DNA from: Streptomyces amritsarensis
GTDB lineage: Bacteria > Actinomycetota > Actinomycetes > Streptomycetales > Streptomycetaceae
Direction: 5' to 3'
Assembly (NCBI RefSeq): GCF_001953875.1
Contig: NZ_MQUR01000085.1
Coordinates: 1 to 32,841, forward strand
Length of the DNA stretch: 32,841 bases
Below the pieces are notes generated by a model. That model was given only the letters and a program-made list of their open reading frames with translations, made no database searches and had not been told where the DNA came from. Made by a program: the position numbers and the translations under genes. Every line of letters starts with the position of its first letter. Position 1 is the first letter of the stretch. Shown here one piece after another: positions 22,629-30,305 of this stretch.

Positions 22629-23369
22629 TCACACCCGCGCGCCCGCTTCCGCCGGCGCGGGGACCGGGCCTCCCGACATCGCGCGCGCCATCCACGCGGA
22701 GGAGCGCAGGGTCCGCGCGACAAAGGCGCCGCGGCCCACCCCGCAGGCCCGCAGGGCCGGGCCGTGGTCCACCGCGACCAGTGTCGCGGCGCAGGCCAGC
22801 AGCCCGCGCCAGCCGGCCGTCACCGCCCGCCGGGCGGGCCGCGGCAGCACGGCGAGGCCTTCCTGCAGGCGCAGGCAGTGGAAGGGGACGTGCCGTTCCT
22901 CGTCCGCGAGGATCCGGCCCGCGACCTCGCGGACCAGCGCATCGCCGGCGCCGTCGCGCAGGGCCCCGTAATACCCCAGGGCCACCACCTCGGCGATCAT
23001 CAGCACCAGCAGCTCCACCCGCAGCCCGAGCAGCCGCCGCACCCGGACGAAGGCCGCGTCGCTCCAGTGCCCCTCCAGGGTGCCGGCCCCGCCGGCCTCC
23101 AGCAGCAGCCTCAGCATCCGCGCGTGGTTCTGCTCCTCGGCGACGAAGAGCCGGACCGCCTCGGAGTAGACCGGATCGCCGGCCAGGTCGGCCTTGCCGC
23201 GGAGCGCGGAGCCGTCGCCGTCCTCGCCGACCTGGAACTTCTGGATGCTGCGGACGAGTTCGGCCGGCAGGCGCGCGCCCCTGCCCCAGTCGGGATCGCC
23301 CACGGCCGCCCGGCGCTCCCGCTCGGACTCGAACGCGCGCACCCATGCCCCGTACCCAGTTTTGATCAT
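22629..23369 (-). CDS. Ferritin-like diiron-fold protein
   Basis: A 246-residue helical protein with a complete set of diiron ligands: Glu49 (FQVGED), Glu79 and His82 (AEEQNHARM), Glu127 (MIAEVVALGYYG), and Glu157 with His160 (ADEERHVPFH). This arrangement suits a four-helix bundle that binds two irons. Such actinomycete proteins include oxygenases, N-oxygenases and ferritin-like proteins of unknown role, so the reaction is open. The C-terminal 60 residues add Ala/Arg-rich helices. The ATG at 23367-23369 is used; its ribosome binding site is weak. No iron-transport or biosynthetic genes are adjacent. Confidence 0.82.
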   Translation of the reverse strand: MIKTGYGAWVRAFESERERRAAVGDPDWGRGARLPAELVRSIQKFQVGEDGDGSALRGKADLAGDPVYSEAVRLFVAEEQNHARMLRLLLEAGGAGTLEGHWSDAAFVRVRRLLGLRVELLVLMIAEVVALGYYGALRDGAGDALVREVAGRILADEERHVPFHCLRLQEGLAVLPRPARRAVTAGWRGLLACAATLVAVDHGPALRACGVGRGAFVARTLRSSAWMARAMSGGPVPAPAEAGARV

Positions 23370-23491
23370 GTTCAGGAATCTAGCGACTGTTGAGCGTGTT
23401 CAAAAGCTTTGGGGTGTCATGGCTGTGTAACAGGAGCGGTTGCGGCGGGAGGTGACGGACTGCCGCACGCCGCCGGCCGGGCGCGCACGGC

Positions 23492-24487
23492 TCACTGACT
23501 GCTGCGGATCTCGTCGATCCGCTTCGCCAGCTCCCGCGTCTCCGCGACCAGCCGCGCATGCGCCTTCTTCTGCTTCCCGTCACCCTCGGCCTTGAACGCC
23601 GAGCTGAAATGCGGCTGGAGCTGGGTCCACCAGCCGTAGTCCAGCATCGCCCACGACTGCGGGCACAAAGGAGCGCGGGTTTTGGGGAGATAGCCGCTGT
23701 CGACCAGGGAGCGCCGGTACTTCTCCGGGTCGCTGCCGTACAGGTAGCACAGGAAGTTGTAGGCCCGCTGCTGGGTGACCGGGTGGTCGCTCGACATGCC
23801 CTCCAGGGTCGGCCGGCCCTCCTTGCGGGCGATCTCGTCGAAGAGGACCGCGGCGGCCAGCGAAGGCCCCGGCCCGACCTCGTTGACGGTGTAGAAGGAC
23901 GCGAAGCCGTCGGCCGCGTCCTCCTCGAGGCCGAGGTTGGCCAGCAGGAACTGGCGCTGCAGTGCATGGCCCATCTCGTGGCCGAAGATGAACTCCGTCG
24001 ACAGCACGGTCAGTTCGTCGGTGTTGTACTGCGACGCCGCCAGCGGGGCCGGCCGCTCGACGGTCTTCACGACATCGGCGAAGGCCTTCTCGATCTCGGC
24101 CAGGAACGACGGCGGGACGTAGATCGTCCTGCCGTCGGGCTGGGTCACGGCGTCGGTGACACCGCGCGGCACGTCGGCGGTGACCTTCACGACCATGTCG
24201 TGCGGCAGGGTGAGTGCCCTGTTCACCCAGTCGGCCGTCCGCTCCAGCACACGGGACTTCCGGATCAGCGCCACGACCTGCCGCTCCTGCGGCCCGACCG
24301 TGCCGGTCTCGTAGACGACGCTGACCCGGCCCGAGCGCGCCGCCTGCGGGTGCGGCCCCGCCCCGGGCCCCTGCCCGCCCTCGCGCGCCCCGCCGCCGCA
24401 CCCCGCCACGACGACCCCGGCGAGGGCCAGCACACCCGACAGCACGACGACGCGCGCCCTCTTCGAGCAACCGGCGGTGTTCGCCAT
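23492..24487 (-). CDS. DUF4344 lipoprotein metallopeptidase
   Basis: A 331-residue precursor with a lipoprotein signal: Arg/Lys near 9-12, a hydrophobic stretch and VVVAGC with Cys30 as the lipidated residue. The mature part contains the zinc motif HEMGH at 170-174 and EEDAADGFASFY from 188, where an acidic residue supplies the third ligand; this is the arrangement of the DUF4344 metallopeptidase family. VKVTADVPRGVTDAV and YVPPSFLAEIEKAF come before; DHPVTQQRAYNFLCYLYGSD follows. It is probably a membrane-anchored extracellular zinc peptidase. Upstream on the same strand, 260 bases away, lies the eIF5A-like gene; there is no sign of co-transcription beyond direction. Confidence 0.88.
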   Translation of the reverse strand: MANTAGCSKRARVVVLSGVLALAGVVVAGCGGGAREGGQGPGAGPHPQAARSGRVSVVYETGTVGPQERQVVALIRKSRVLERTADWVNRALTLPHDMVVKVTADVPRGVTDAVTQPDGRTIYVPPSFLAEIEKAFADVVKTVERPAPLAASQYNTDELTVLSTEFIFGHEMGHALQRQFLLANLGLEEDAADGFASFYTVNEVGPGPSLAAAVLFDEIARKEGRPTLEGMSSDHPVTQQRAYNFLCYLYGSDPEKYRRSLVDSGYLPKTRAPLCPQSWAMLDYGWWTQLQPHFSSAFKAEGDGKQKKAHARLVAETRELAKRIDEIRSSQ

Positions 24488-24748
24488 CCTTGGTCCGCTC
24501 CCGTCACGTGCCCCCGCACCGATCCTGCGGCCACCGGCGGACGGATGCCCGCCGAGCCGCCCGTTCGGGGGCGCGCCCGCCCCCGCGCGCCCGCCACGCC
24601 CCCGCTCCCGCAGGCCCGCCTCCGCGCGCCCCCCGCGCGCTCGCCGCGCCCCGCGACGAGGCCCAGGGGATGCCCCGCCGTTCGCCGGCCCTCTCCCTGT
24701 CGATCGCGGTCGGCGGACGGGGGGCCGTGACCGGCCCCGCCGGGCCCG

Positions 24749-25216
24749 CTACTGCGCGCGGTGGCCGGTGGCGGCCTCCCGGCCCATGGCGCGGGTCACG
24801 GTGACGCGGACGTCCCTGCCGGCGGTGAAGTCGCTCTCGATGACCCGGCCGAGGGCTCCCTCCGGCAGTGTTACGCCGCCCTTGGCCTCTCCCGTGGACT
24901 CGGCCAGAAGCGAGAGGCGCCCGTCGTCGATGCCGGCCAGCACGTACTCGGTGTGGACGACCACCGGCACCTCCACGTCGTGGGCGCAGGGGTGCACGTC
25001 CTGGTGCTTCTCACCGGTGAAGACGTCGACCCCCGTGAGGTTCACCTCGACCAGTCCGCGCTGAGCCGACTTCGAGATCGAGACGTCGGTGAGCCTGCAG
25101 GCAACGCCGTCCATGAGCACATGGCCGTTCCTGCGCAGGGTCCCCGCCCGCATCGGGAACGTGTCGCTCGCACTGGCTTCCGCAGACGGTCCGAAGTCGA
25201 GGTCCACGTCGCTCAT
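24749..25216 (-). CDS. eIF5A-like protein of eukaryotic type, hypusine Lys replaced
   Basis: The 155-residue product aligns almost without gaps with eukaryotic eIF5A (154 residues in human). Matches include the N-terminal DLDFxxxxAxASxTFPM element, LRRNGHVLMDG, SISK, GVDVFTGEKHQDVHP, HDVEVP, DGRLSLLAES, LPEGALGRVIE and a TVTRAMGREAA ending, like eIF5A's ITVLSAMTEEAA. The N-terminus and ending follow eukaryotic rather than archaeal aIF5A. The loop that in eIF5A carries hypusine (TGK50HG) here reads SAQRG, so the modified Lys corresponds to Gln52. AGGAGG lies at a good distance before the ATG at 25214-25216 and the frame is intact. Bacteria normally use EF-P instead. eIF5A relieves ribosome stalling in eukaryotes; whether this protein touches ribosomes is unknown. 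A fold-level relative with another RNA- or protein-binding role is the alternative. Confidence 0.88.
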   Translation of the reverse strand: MSDVDLDFGPSAEASASDTFPMRAGTLRRNGHVLMDGVACRLTDVSISKSAQRGLVEVNLTGVDVFTGEKHQDVHPCAHDVEVPVVVHTEYVLAGIDDGRLSLLAESTGEAKGGVTLPEGALGRVIESDFTAGRDVRVTVTRAMGREAATGHRAQ

Positions 25217-25640
25217 GCTGCCTCCTGTTGCGAAGGTTTCCGCTGGTCGAGCCGCAGTAGACCACCTCCGGCCGTGCGAAGCACCGACCGTTCCCCCTAC
25301 GGGGTGAGCACCCGCCCGCCCGGCGGCCCGCGCTGAGCCACCCGGGTGAGGAACAGGCGATCCCGCATCGCAGAGGCGTTCTGGAGCGTCGACGGCGGAC
25401 GGAACACGCCGCTGCCCGGCATGACCGCCGGACCGGCCCCCTCGGCCGCCCGCCGACGCATGCCGGCGCCCGGCCCCGACCGGCGACGCGCCCGCGCGGC
25501 GGGCCCTCGGCCCCCACCCGGCCGGGCTCCCGTCCGAGGCGGCGGCCCCCGGCCCGGCTCGCGGACCCCTCCTCAGGGACCGATCCGGGCGGCCCGCCCC
25601 GTCGTCCCGCTCACGGGGGAGGCGGCCACGGCCCTACGGG
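25217..25640. other. Intergenic region between eIF5A-like and kinase genes
   Basis: It should hold the promoter of the eIF5A-like gene (minus strand), whose leader ends with AGGAGGCAGC. No other gene is convincing; frames are Arg/Pro-rich. No clear -10/-35 pair is visible to me. Confidence 0.4.
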
Positions 25641-26315
25641 TCAGAGGCCGGCCGCGGCGTTCTGCCGGACCGCGGCCAGGGCGTCCTTGACCTCCTGGAC
25701 CACGCGGGCCGCATCGTCGGGGTCGTGCACGACATCCGTGCGGTTCATGTCGACGACGAGGACCTCGCTGGCGGAGTAGTGCAGGTTCACCCAGTCGTCG
25801 TAGCCCGACCACAGGGTGCGGTAGTAGTCGATGAGGCCCTCGTCCTGCTCGAAGTCGCGGCCCCGCAGGCCGATCCGGTGCAGCACCGTCTCGAAGTCCG
25901 CCTTGAGATAGACCATCAGGTCGGGGGCCTTGCGGTACGGCAGGCCGTCGATCTCGCGCATCATCTCGCCCAGCAGGCCCTCGTACACCTGCATCTCGAG
26001 GGAGCTGATCCGGCCCAGGTCGTGGTTGACCTTGGCGAAGTACCAGTCCTCGTAGATGGACCGGTCCAGGACGTTGTCGCCCTGCTTGTACGCCTCCTTG
26101 ATCGAGGCGAACCGGGTCTGCAGGAAGTAGAGCTGGAGCAGGAAGGGGTAGCGCCTCGCCTGGATCTCCTCGGGGCTCGCCGTGTAGAAGAGCGGAAGGA
26201 TCGGATTGTCGTCGACGCTCTCGTAGAAGACGTCGCTGCCCAGTTCCTTGGCGAGCAGTTCGGCCACGCTCGTCTTGCCGATCCCGATCATGCCTCCGAC
26301 GCAGATCACTGCCAT
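25641..26315 (-). CDS. Deoxynucleoside kinase (dAK/dGK type)
   Basis: A 224-residue kinase of the dCK/dGK family. The P-loop is GGMIGIGKTS (Lys14), DRS at 84-86 is the bacterial counterpart of the ERS motif, followed by IYEDWYFAK; the Arg-rich lid is HRIGLRGRDFEQ (about 146-157). YESVDDNPILPLFY contributes the substrate-contacting region near residue 31. It phosphorylates deoxynucleosides (purine types likely by resemblance to lactic-acid-bacterial dAK/dGK) using ATP, as part of salvage. GGGGAG and GAGG precede the ATG at 26313-26315. Such stand-alone kinases occur in many Firmicutes and some Streptomyces. Neighbours give no further hint. Confidence 0.92.
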   Translation of the reverse strand: MAVICVGGMIGIGKTSVAELLAKELGSDVFYESVDDNPILPLFYTASPEEIQARRYPFLLQLYFLQTRFASIKEAYKQGDNVLDRSIYEDWYFAKVNHDLGRISSLEMQVYEGLLGEMMREIDGLPYRKAPDLMVYLKADFETVLHRIGLRGRDFEQDEGLIDYYRTLWSGYDDWVNLHYSASEVLVVDMNRTDVVHDPDDAARVVQEVKDALAAVRQNAAAGL

Positions 26316-26980
26316 ACCTCACTTCTCCCCGGCGGTCTTCCAGTGCGTGGGCGTGCGGGCTGGGCATCTCACACCACTGAGACGCACGCCGACGGCACGC
26401 GATTCCCCGGGAGCTTCATGATCAGCGTCAGACGGTCCCCGTCCGGACCGGAACCGGAAACCCCTGATGCGGGCCGCTCTCATAGACCGGCCGGCCTGGC
26501 CCTTCCGCGGTCGCCGCACACAGCGACGAGCCCCGGCCCCGCGGCCAGCTTGAATCTTAGATGACGATTCACCCCCGCCGACCAGCCCCGCGGCCCGCCG
26601 CGGGGCTCCCGCCGCGCCACGACCGGCCGCCACGGCCGACCGCCTGCCGCGCCCGCCGGGCCCGAGCCCCGGCAGCCGGCCGTACCCACCCCACCCCACC
26701 CGCGCCACGGTGCGCGGCGGCGGCCAGGGCGGGGGGAGTCGGCACGCGACCTCCACGCCACCGACGCCGACCGGTCCCGGGCACGGCCCGCCGCACGGGG
26801 AACCCACCCGAAGGCGCTGCCGGTGACATCGGCAGCCAGGGCGGCAATCCCCCCTCCGAGGCGGGGAGGATGTCGGTGACAGGCGGCACCCGATCGAAGG
26901 CGACCATAAGATCACCGTTCCAACAGGTGCCGCTTGATCGGGATGGGCGTGCCCGGAGGACAACGAAAGGACAACCCGTC
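26316..26980. other. Divergent intergenic region, kinase to msrA
   Basis: No gene is accepted; a plus frame from 26561 runs into msrA but is Pro/Arg-rich before it. The AT-richer patch at 26551-26571 holds TGAATC and GATTCA, an inverted hexamer pair. The last part (about 26880-26980) is the leader of msrA and includes CCGGAGGACAAC and GAAAGG before the ATG. Confidence 0.5.
26551..26571. promoter_or_regulatory. Inverted repeat TGAATC-N9-GATTCA
   Basis: The arms occupy 26551-26556 and 26566-26571 around TTAGATGAC. The site is AT-rich compared with its surroundings and lies about 235 bases before the kinase start and 410 before msrA. It could be an operator for either divergent gene; no regulator can be named. 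Confidence 0.35.
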
Positions 26981-27487
26981 ATGAGCAAGACCGAGCAGAA
27001 GGCATGGCTGGCCGGCGGCTGCTTCTGGGGCATGCAGGACCTCATCCGCAGGCTTCCGGGCGTGCTGAGCACGCGGGTCGGATACAGCGGTGGCGGCACA
27101 CCCAACCCCACCTACCGCGACCACGGCACCCACGCGGAGTCGATCGAGATCGTCTTCGACCCCGCCGCCACCGACTACCGCACCATCCTCGAGTACTTCT
27201 TCCAGATTCACGACCCGACCACGAAGAACCGCCAGGGCAACGACATCGGCACCAGCTACCGCTCCGCCATCTTCTACCTGGACGAAGAGCAGCGGCGCAT
27301 CGCCCAGGAGACCATCGCCGACGTCGAGGTGTCCGGCCTATGGCCCGGAACCGTGGTGACCGAGGTGGTCCCCGCCGACGAGTTCTGGGAAGCCGAACCT
27401 GAGCACCAGGACTACCTCGCCCGCTACCCCGACGGCTACACCTGCCACTTCCCCCGCCCCCACTGGAAGCTCCCCAAGCGGGCCTAA
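26981..27487 (+). CDS. msrA: Peptide methionine-(S)-S-oxide reductase
   Basis: The 168-residue product is MsrA. The catalytic motif GGCFWGMQD has Cys14; RVGYSGGGTPNPTYRDHGTH, YFFQIHDPTTKNRQGNDIGT and YRSAIFYLDEEQRR are family-typical, and the C-terminal EPEHQDYLARYPDGYTCH includes a Cys that may resolve the sulfenic acid. It reduces the S-form of methionine sulfoxide in proteins with thioredoxin-supplied electrons. The ATG at 26981 follows GAAAGG and GGAGGACAACG. Its TAA stop is the first codon of TAAGGGCTGTCCCGTA, the 16-base string that recurs at the left edge of the window; so an insertion-sequence end probably lies right behind the gene. Confidence 0.95.
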   Translation: MSKTEQKAWLAGGCFWGMQDLIRRLPGVLSTRVGYSGGGTPNPTYRDHGTHAESIEIVFDPAATDYRTILEYFFQIHDPTTKNRQGNDIGTSYRSAIFYLDEEQRRIAQETIADVEVSGLWPGTVVTEVVPADEFWEAEPEHQDYLARYPDGYTCHFPRPHWKLPKRA

Positions 27488-27662
27488 GGGCTGTCCCGTA
27501 GGCTCCGTCGCCGGCCGCCGACGCAGCCGTCATCCCGTGTGCCGACAGCCGTCGGCCCGAATCCCCGGATGCGGCCAGGCCGCAGCCGGGGCGCGACAGG
27601 CCGACGGCCGCCGGCGCGGCCACCGCACCCGCCGCCGCCTGCCGCCCGCCGCCTGCCGATGC

Positions 27663-28433
27663 CTCGCGCTCGACGACCCCCTGTCCGACTTCCTCGACGA
27701 CCCGCCCGCCTGGACGCGCACCGTCACGCTGGGCGACCTGATGCGCCACACCAGCGGCATCCCCGACTACCAGGACCTGCTGGAGGCCGAGGGCACCGCG
27801 GTGACGGATTCGGCCGGCCAGAAGGAAGCGATCGCGGCCATCCTCGCCTCACGGCCCCAAGACCCGCCGGGCAAGCGCTTCTCCTACTCCAACTCCAACT
27901 ACGTCCTCCTGGCCCACGTCGTCGAAAAGGCCACCGGCCGGCCGTTCCCCGCCTTCGTCCAGCAGGAGTTCTTCGACCCGCTGCACCTGGACATGACCCT
28001 GGCGCCGGCCACCGACGTCCCCGGGAAGGCGAAGTCGTACGACGAGGACGACGGCGCCTTCACCCCCGTCTCGTCCCCCTGGACGCAGTACGGGGACGGC
28101 TCCGTCCACACCACCCCCGGGGATCTCGTCCGCTGGGCCGACAACTGCCGCACCGGCCGCATCGGCGGCCCGCACCTGCTCGCCGGGGTCACCCGGGGAG
28201 CCGTCGGCGTCGGCGACGTCCTGCGCCCGCGCGGCATCGAGGAAGGACGCTACGGGGCCGGAATCCTCCTCCTGCCCGACAACACCCTGGTCCACCGCGG
28301 CGACTGGGAGGGGTTCCACAGCACCTTCATCGTCAGCCCGGACCGCGAGACGGCCGTCACCGTCGTGTGCAACGCGGACTCACCCGACCACTTCCGCGCG
28401 GCGAACCGGCTGCTGGACATCTGGACCCGCTGA
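27663..28433 (+). pseudogene. Serine beta-lactamase-like gene, N-terminally truncated
   Basis: From LALDDPLSDFL on, the frame codes for a class C beta-lactamase/esterase-like hydrolase: LGDLMRHTSGIPDYQDLLEA, PPGKRFSYSNSNYVLLAHVV with the YxN motif (Tyr-Ser-Asn), HTTPGDLVRWADN, and LVHRGDWEGFHS with the HxG motif. The N-terminal part with the catalytic SxxK is missing; instead, from 27537, an Arg/Pro/Ala-rich frame leads in. A start codon exists (GTG at 27537) but without the SxxK Ser and Lys no enzyme activity is expected. Loss may have come through the mobile-element-like sequence just upstream (27485-27500). The remaining 256 residues are intact, so loss is probably recent. Confidence 0.75.
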
Positions 28434-28443
28434 AAACGGGCCT

Positions 28444-28502
28444 CACACGCACCCCCACCCCAAGGCCATTCCTTAGAGTGACGGATGGTAGCCGTGCGTG
28501 TG
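28444..28502. promoter_or_regulatory. Inverted repeat CACACGCAC / GTGCGTGTG
   Basis: Perfect nonamer arms at 28444-28452 and 28494-28502 flank 41 bases between the truncated hydrolase and the next secreted-protein gene. The spacing is long for a terminator; it may be an operator or a large loop. Low certainty. Confidence 0.3.
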
Positions 28503-28685
28503 CGTTCGGGTCGGACGCGGAATGTTCGAAGCCGAAAACGAGCCGTCACGACGGCGCGACGGTTCACCATTCGGCGGGCCGGCCGGCACGGACACGATGA
28601 CGCCACGCGACCCCAGGGGTGCCAGAAGCCGCCCCGGGCGCCGCCCCGTGGCGCGGCCGGCCCCGCACCCACGGAAGGAAACTGC

Positions 28686-29192
28686 ATGAGGAAGCTCGCT
28701 TGGGCCGCACGGGGTACCGCCACGGTCGCGGCAGCCCTGCTCCTCGGGGCGCTCACCGCCCCGTCCTCGCTCGCGAACGACGACCCCGCCCGCCAGGACT
28801 CCCAGGCCCACGCCGAGCAGGCGAAGGACTGCTCGGTGTCGCGGGACGTGAGCTCCACCGTCGTCGACTACTCCGGAGCCGGCGGCCTGTTCGAAACCGT
28901 CTTCCGCGCCGCCACCGACCGGAAGGGACACGCCTTCCTCAACGACAGCCGCAACCCCGGCGTGTGGATCAACCTCGGCCTCCTGGCCAACGCGCCGAAG
29001 TGCGTGTCCGGCACCGCCGTGTCGGTCACCGAGGAAGACCCCGGGCACCTCTACATCACGCTCCTGGCCAGCAACGGAGTCATCCGCCAGGCCGTCTGCA
29101 CCACCGCCTCCACCACCCCCTTCACCCCGGCGAACCTCCCGGGCGCATGCGGCGCGGGCTTCGCACCCCTGTCCGACACCCCGGTCGTCTGA
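28686..29192 (+). CDS. Secreted hypothetical protein
   Basis: A 168-residue precursor from the ATG at 28686 with GGAAGGA upstream. Residues 1-31 are a signal peptide (RKLAWAARGTATVAA, LLLGALTAPSSLA). The mature part is acidic, then contains CSVSRDVSSTVVDYSG, GGLFETVFRAATDRKGHAFL, VWINLGLLANAPKCVSGTAV and LYITLLASNGVIRQAVCTTA, with a last Cys in PGACGAGF. Four cysteines suggest two disulfides. I do not recognise the domain; the FETVFRAATDRKG piece may be an alpha/beta fold. It is a single gene with tandem repeats right after the stop. Confidence 0.75.
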   Translation: MRKLAWAARGTATVAAALLLGALTAPSSLANDDPARQDSQAHAEQAKDCSVSRDVSSTVVDYSGAGGLFETVFRAATDRKGHAFLNDSRNPGVWINLGLLANAPKCVSGTAVSVTEEDPGHLYITLLASNGVIRQAVCTTASTTPFTPANLPGACGAGFAPLSDTPVV

Positions 29193-29195
29193 CAC

Positions 29196-29300
29196 CACCG
29201 ACCACCGACCACCGACCACCGACCGCCGAGCCGACCGCCGGTCGCCGAGCCGACCGCCGAGCGCCGATCGCCGAGCGCCGGCCGCCGAGCCGGCCGTGGG
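29196..29300. repeat. Tandem repeats after the secreted protein
   Basis: ACCGACC is repeated in a 7-base period (CACCGAC about five times, 29196-29225). It changes into a degenerate 12-14-base period built from GCCGACCGCCGAG and GCGCCGATCGCCGA to about 29300. Location is directly downstream of a stop codon; no terminator is visible. Confidence 0.75.
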
Positions 29301-29372
29301 CTGAAGGGCCGTCACCCAAGCACCAGGTGGCGGCCCCTCGGCGCACCCCCGCCCCCCCGCGCCCCGACCGGT

Positions 29373-29558
29373 TCACCGCTCGTCGGTGCCCTCGCCCGCA
29401 TCCTCAAACGACGCCCCGCGGCCCTGCTGCCCGCGGCGTTCCTCCGACTCCTTCGCGCGGACCTCCCGGCCGTGCTGCCCGGCGGACTCCTTCTTGCCGG
29501 TCCCCATGACCTCCTCGGCCGCTTCCTTGAGCCGTCTGCCCTTGTCCTTCATGCCCAT
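29373..29558 (-). CDS. Small hydrophilic stress-type protein
   Basis: A 61-residue highly charged protein: MGMKDKGRRLKEAAEEVMGT, GKKESAGQHGREVRAKESEE, and an acidic Gly-rich end. The start DKGRRLKEAAEE recalls CsbD-like general stress proteins, but similarity is compositional and I do not claim membership. GAGGAG is seven bases before the ATG at 29556-29558. It is divergent from the next gene; between them two copies of GGTGCCGGG(T/C)AG point outward in the two directions. Confidence 0.65.
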   Translation of the reverse strand: MGMKDKGRRLKEAAEEVMGTGKKESAGQHGREVRAKESEERRGQQGRGASFEDAGEGTDER

Positions 29559-29652
29559 GGCTCTCTCCTCGTGCCGGGACGGGCGCTCCCGCAGCGGGAA
29601 CCCCCGGGCGGCGGCCCGGCCCCGGTCCGAGCCGCTCGCCCACGCCCTGCGA

Positions 29653-29720
29653 CTACCCGGCACCCGGCCCCCGACCCACCGGAGGGATGGGTCGGCACGC
29701 GGCGGGTAGGTGCCGGGCAG
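29653..29720. promoter_or_regulatory. Divergent motif pair GGTGCCGGG(T/C)AG
   Basis: The minus strand of 29653-29664 reads GGTGCCGGGTAG and the plus strand of 29709-29720 reads GGTGCCGGGCAG, each facing its own downstream gene. GGGTAG resembles the -10 part of stress sigma factor promoters (GGGTAC-like), which would suit small stress proteins; the expected -35 is not clear. Confidence 0.35.
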
Positions 29721-29763
29721 CCCGGCGGACCTGCCGGCAAGGCGAGGGGGCGAGGAGGCAGAC

Positions 29764-29979
29764 ATGTCCGCACCAGACCCGGAGCCGCGCACCACACCGC
29801 CCCACGGCGGCGTACCGCCCGGCGAGACACCGCCCGGCGAATCGAGCACCGGATCCGGCGCCGGCCCGTACCGCCCTCTCACCCGCGGATGGGGCAAGGG
29901 CCCCCTCCTGCTGATCTGCCTGGTGGCTCTGGCCTGCGCCCTCTTCTTCCTCGCCTACGCCGTCATGCTGAACGTGTGA
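29764..29979 (+). CDS. DUF6480 family small membrane protein
   Basis: A 71-residue protein. Residues 1-42 are Pro/Gly-rich and hydrophilic (MSAPDPEPRTTPPHGG, VPPGETPPGESS), followed by PLTRGWGKGP and one membrane helix (LLLICLVALACALFFLAYAV) to the C-terminus. This matches the DUF6480 pattern known from Streptomyces (GGVPPGETPPxESS, TRGWG, helix). GAGGAGG precedes the ATG at 29764. Topology is probably N-in or N-out with a tail anchor; function unknown. It is divergent from the small stress-type gene. Confidence 0.8.
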   Translation: MSAPDPEPRTTPPHGGVPPGETPPGESSTGSGAGPYRPLTRGWGKGPLLLICLVALACALFFLAYAVMLNV

Positions 29980-30305
29980 GCGGGCCGGCCGGCAGCGGGC
30001 CCATGCCGCGCCGCTGACGCAGGCCGAGGAGCAGCCCCACGCCTGCGACGGAGGGACCGTCGAGGAAGGCCGCAGCCCCGACAACGCCTGGCGAACGCGG
30101 GACGACTGCGCAGCGCGCCCGCAGCGGCGGGCATCGGCTACCGGCACCTGCAGTACGCCGGGCTACGGCCCCGTGGCGGGGTCGGAAGTGTTCTGAACCG
30201 CGGCTCGGAGCGGACGATTTCCGCCGCTCGATGTGCCGCTTCACGATCGACGGCGAGCCCGCCCACCGGCCCGGCGAAGAGCCGGACCGAGAGGTGGCCG
30301 CCGCC
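29980..30305. other. Spacer before the rhomboid-like gene's 3' end
   Basis: No convincing gene. A minus-strand frame ends near 29963 with VVGAAAFLDGPSVAGVGLLL, hydrophobic in part, but it has no start or family resemblance. A 29-residue plus frame from 30231 (MCRFTIDGEPAHRPGEEPDR) is noted as possible only. Confidence 0.35.
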
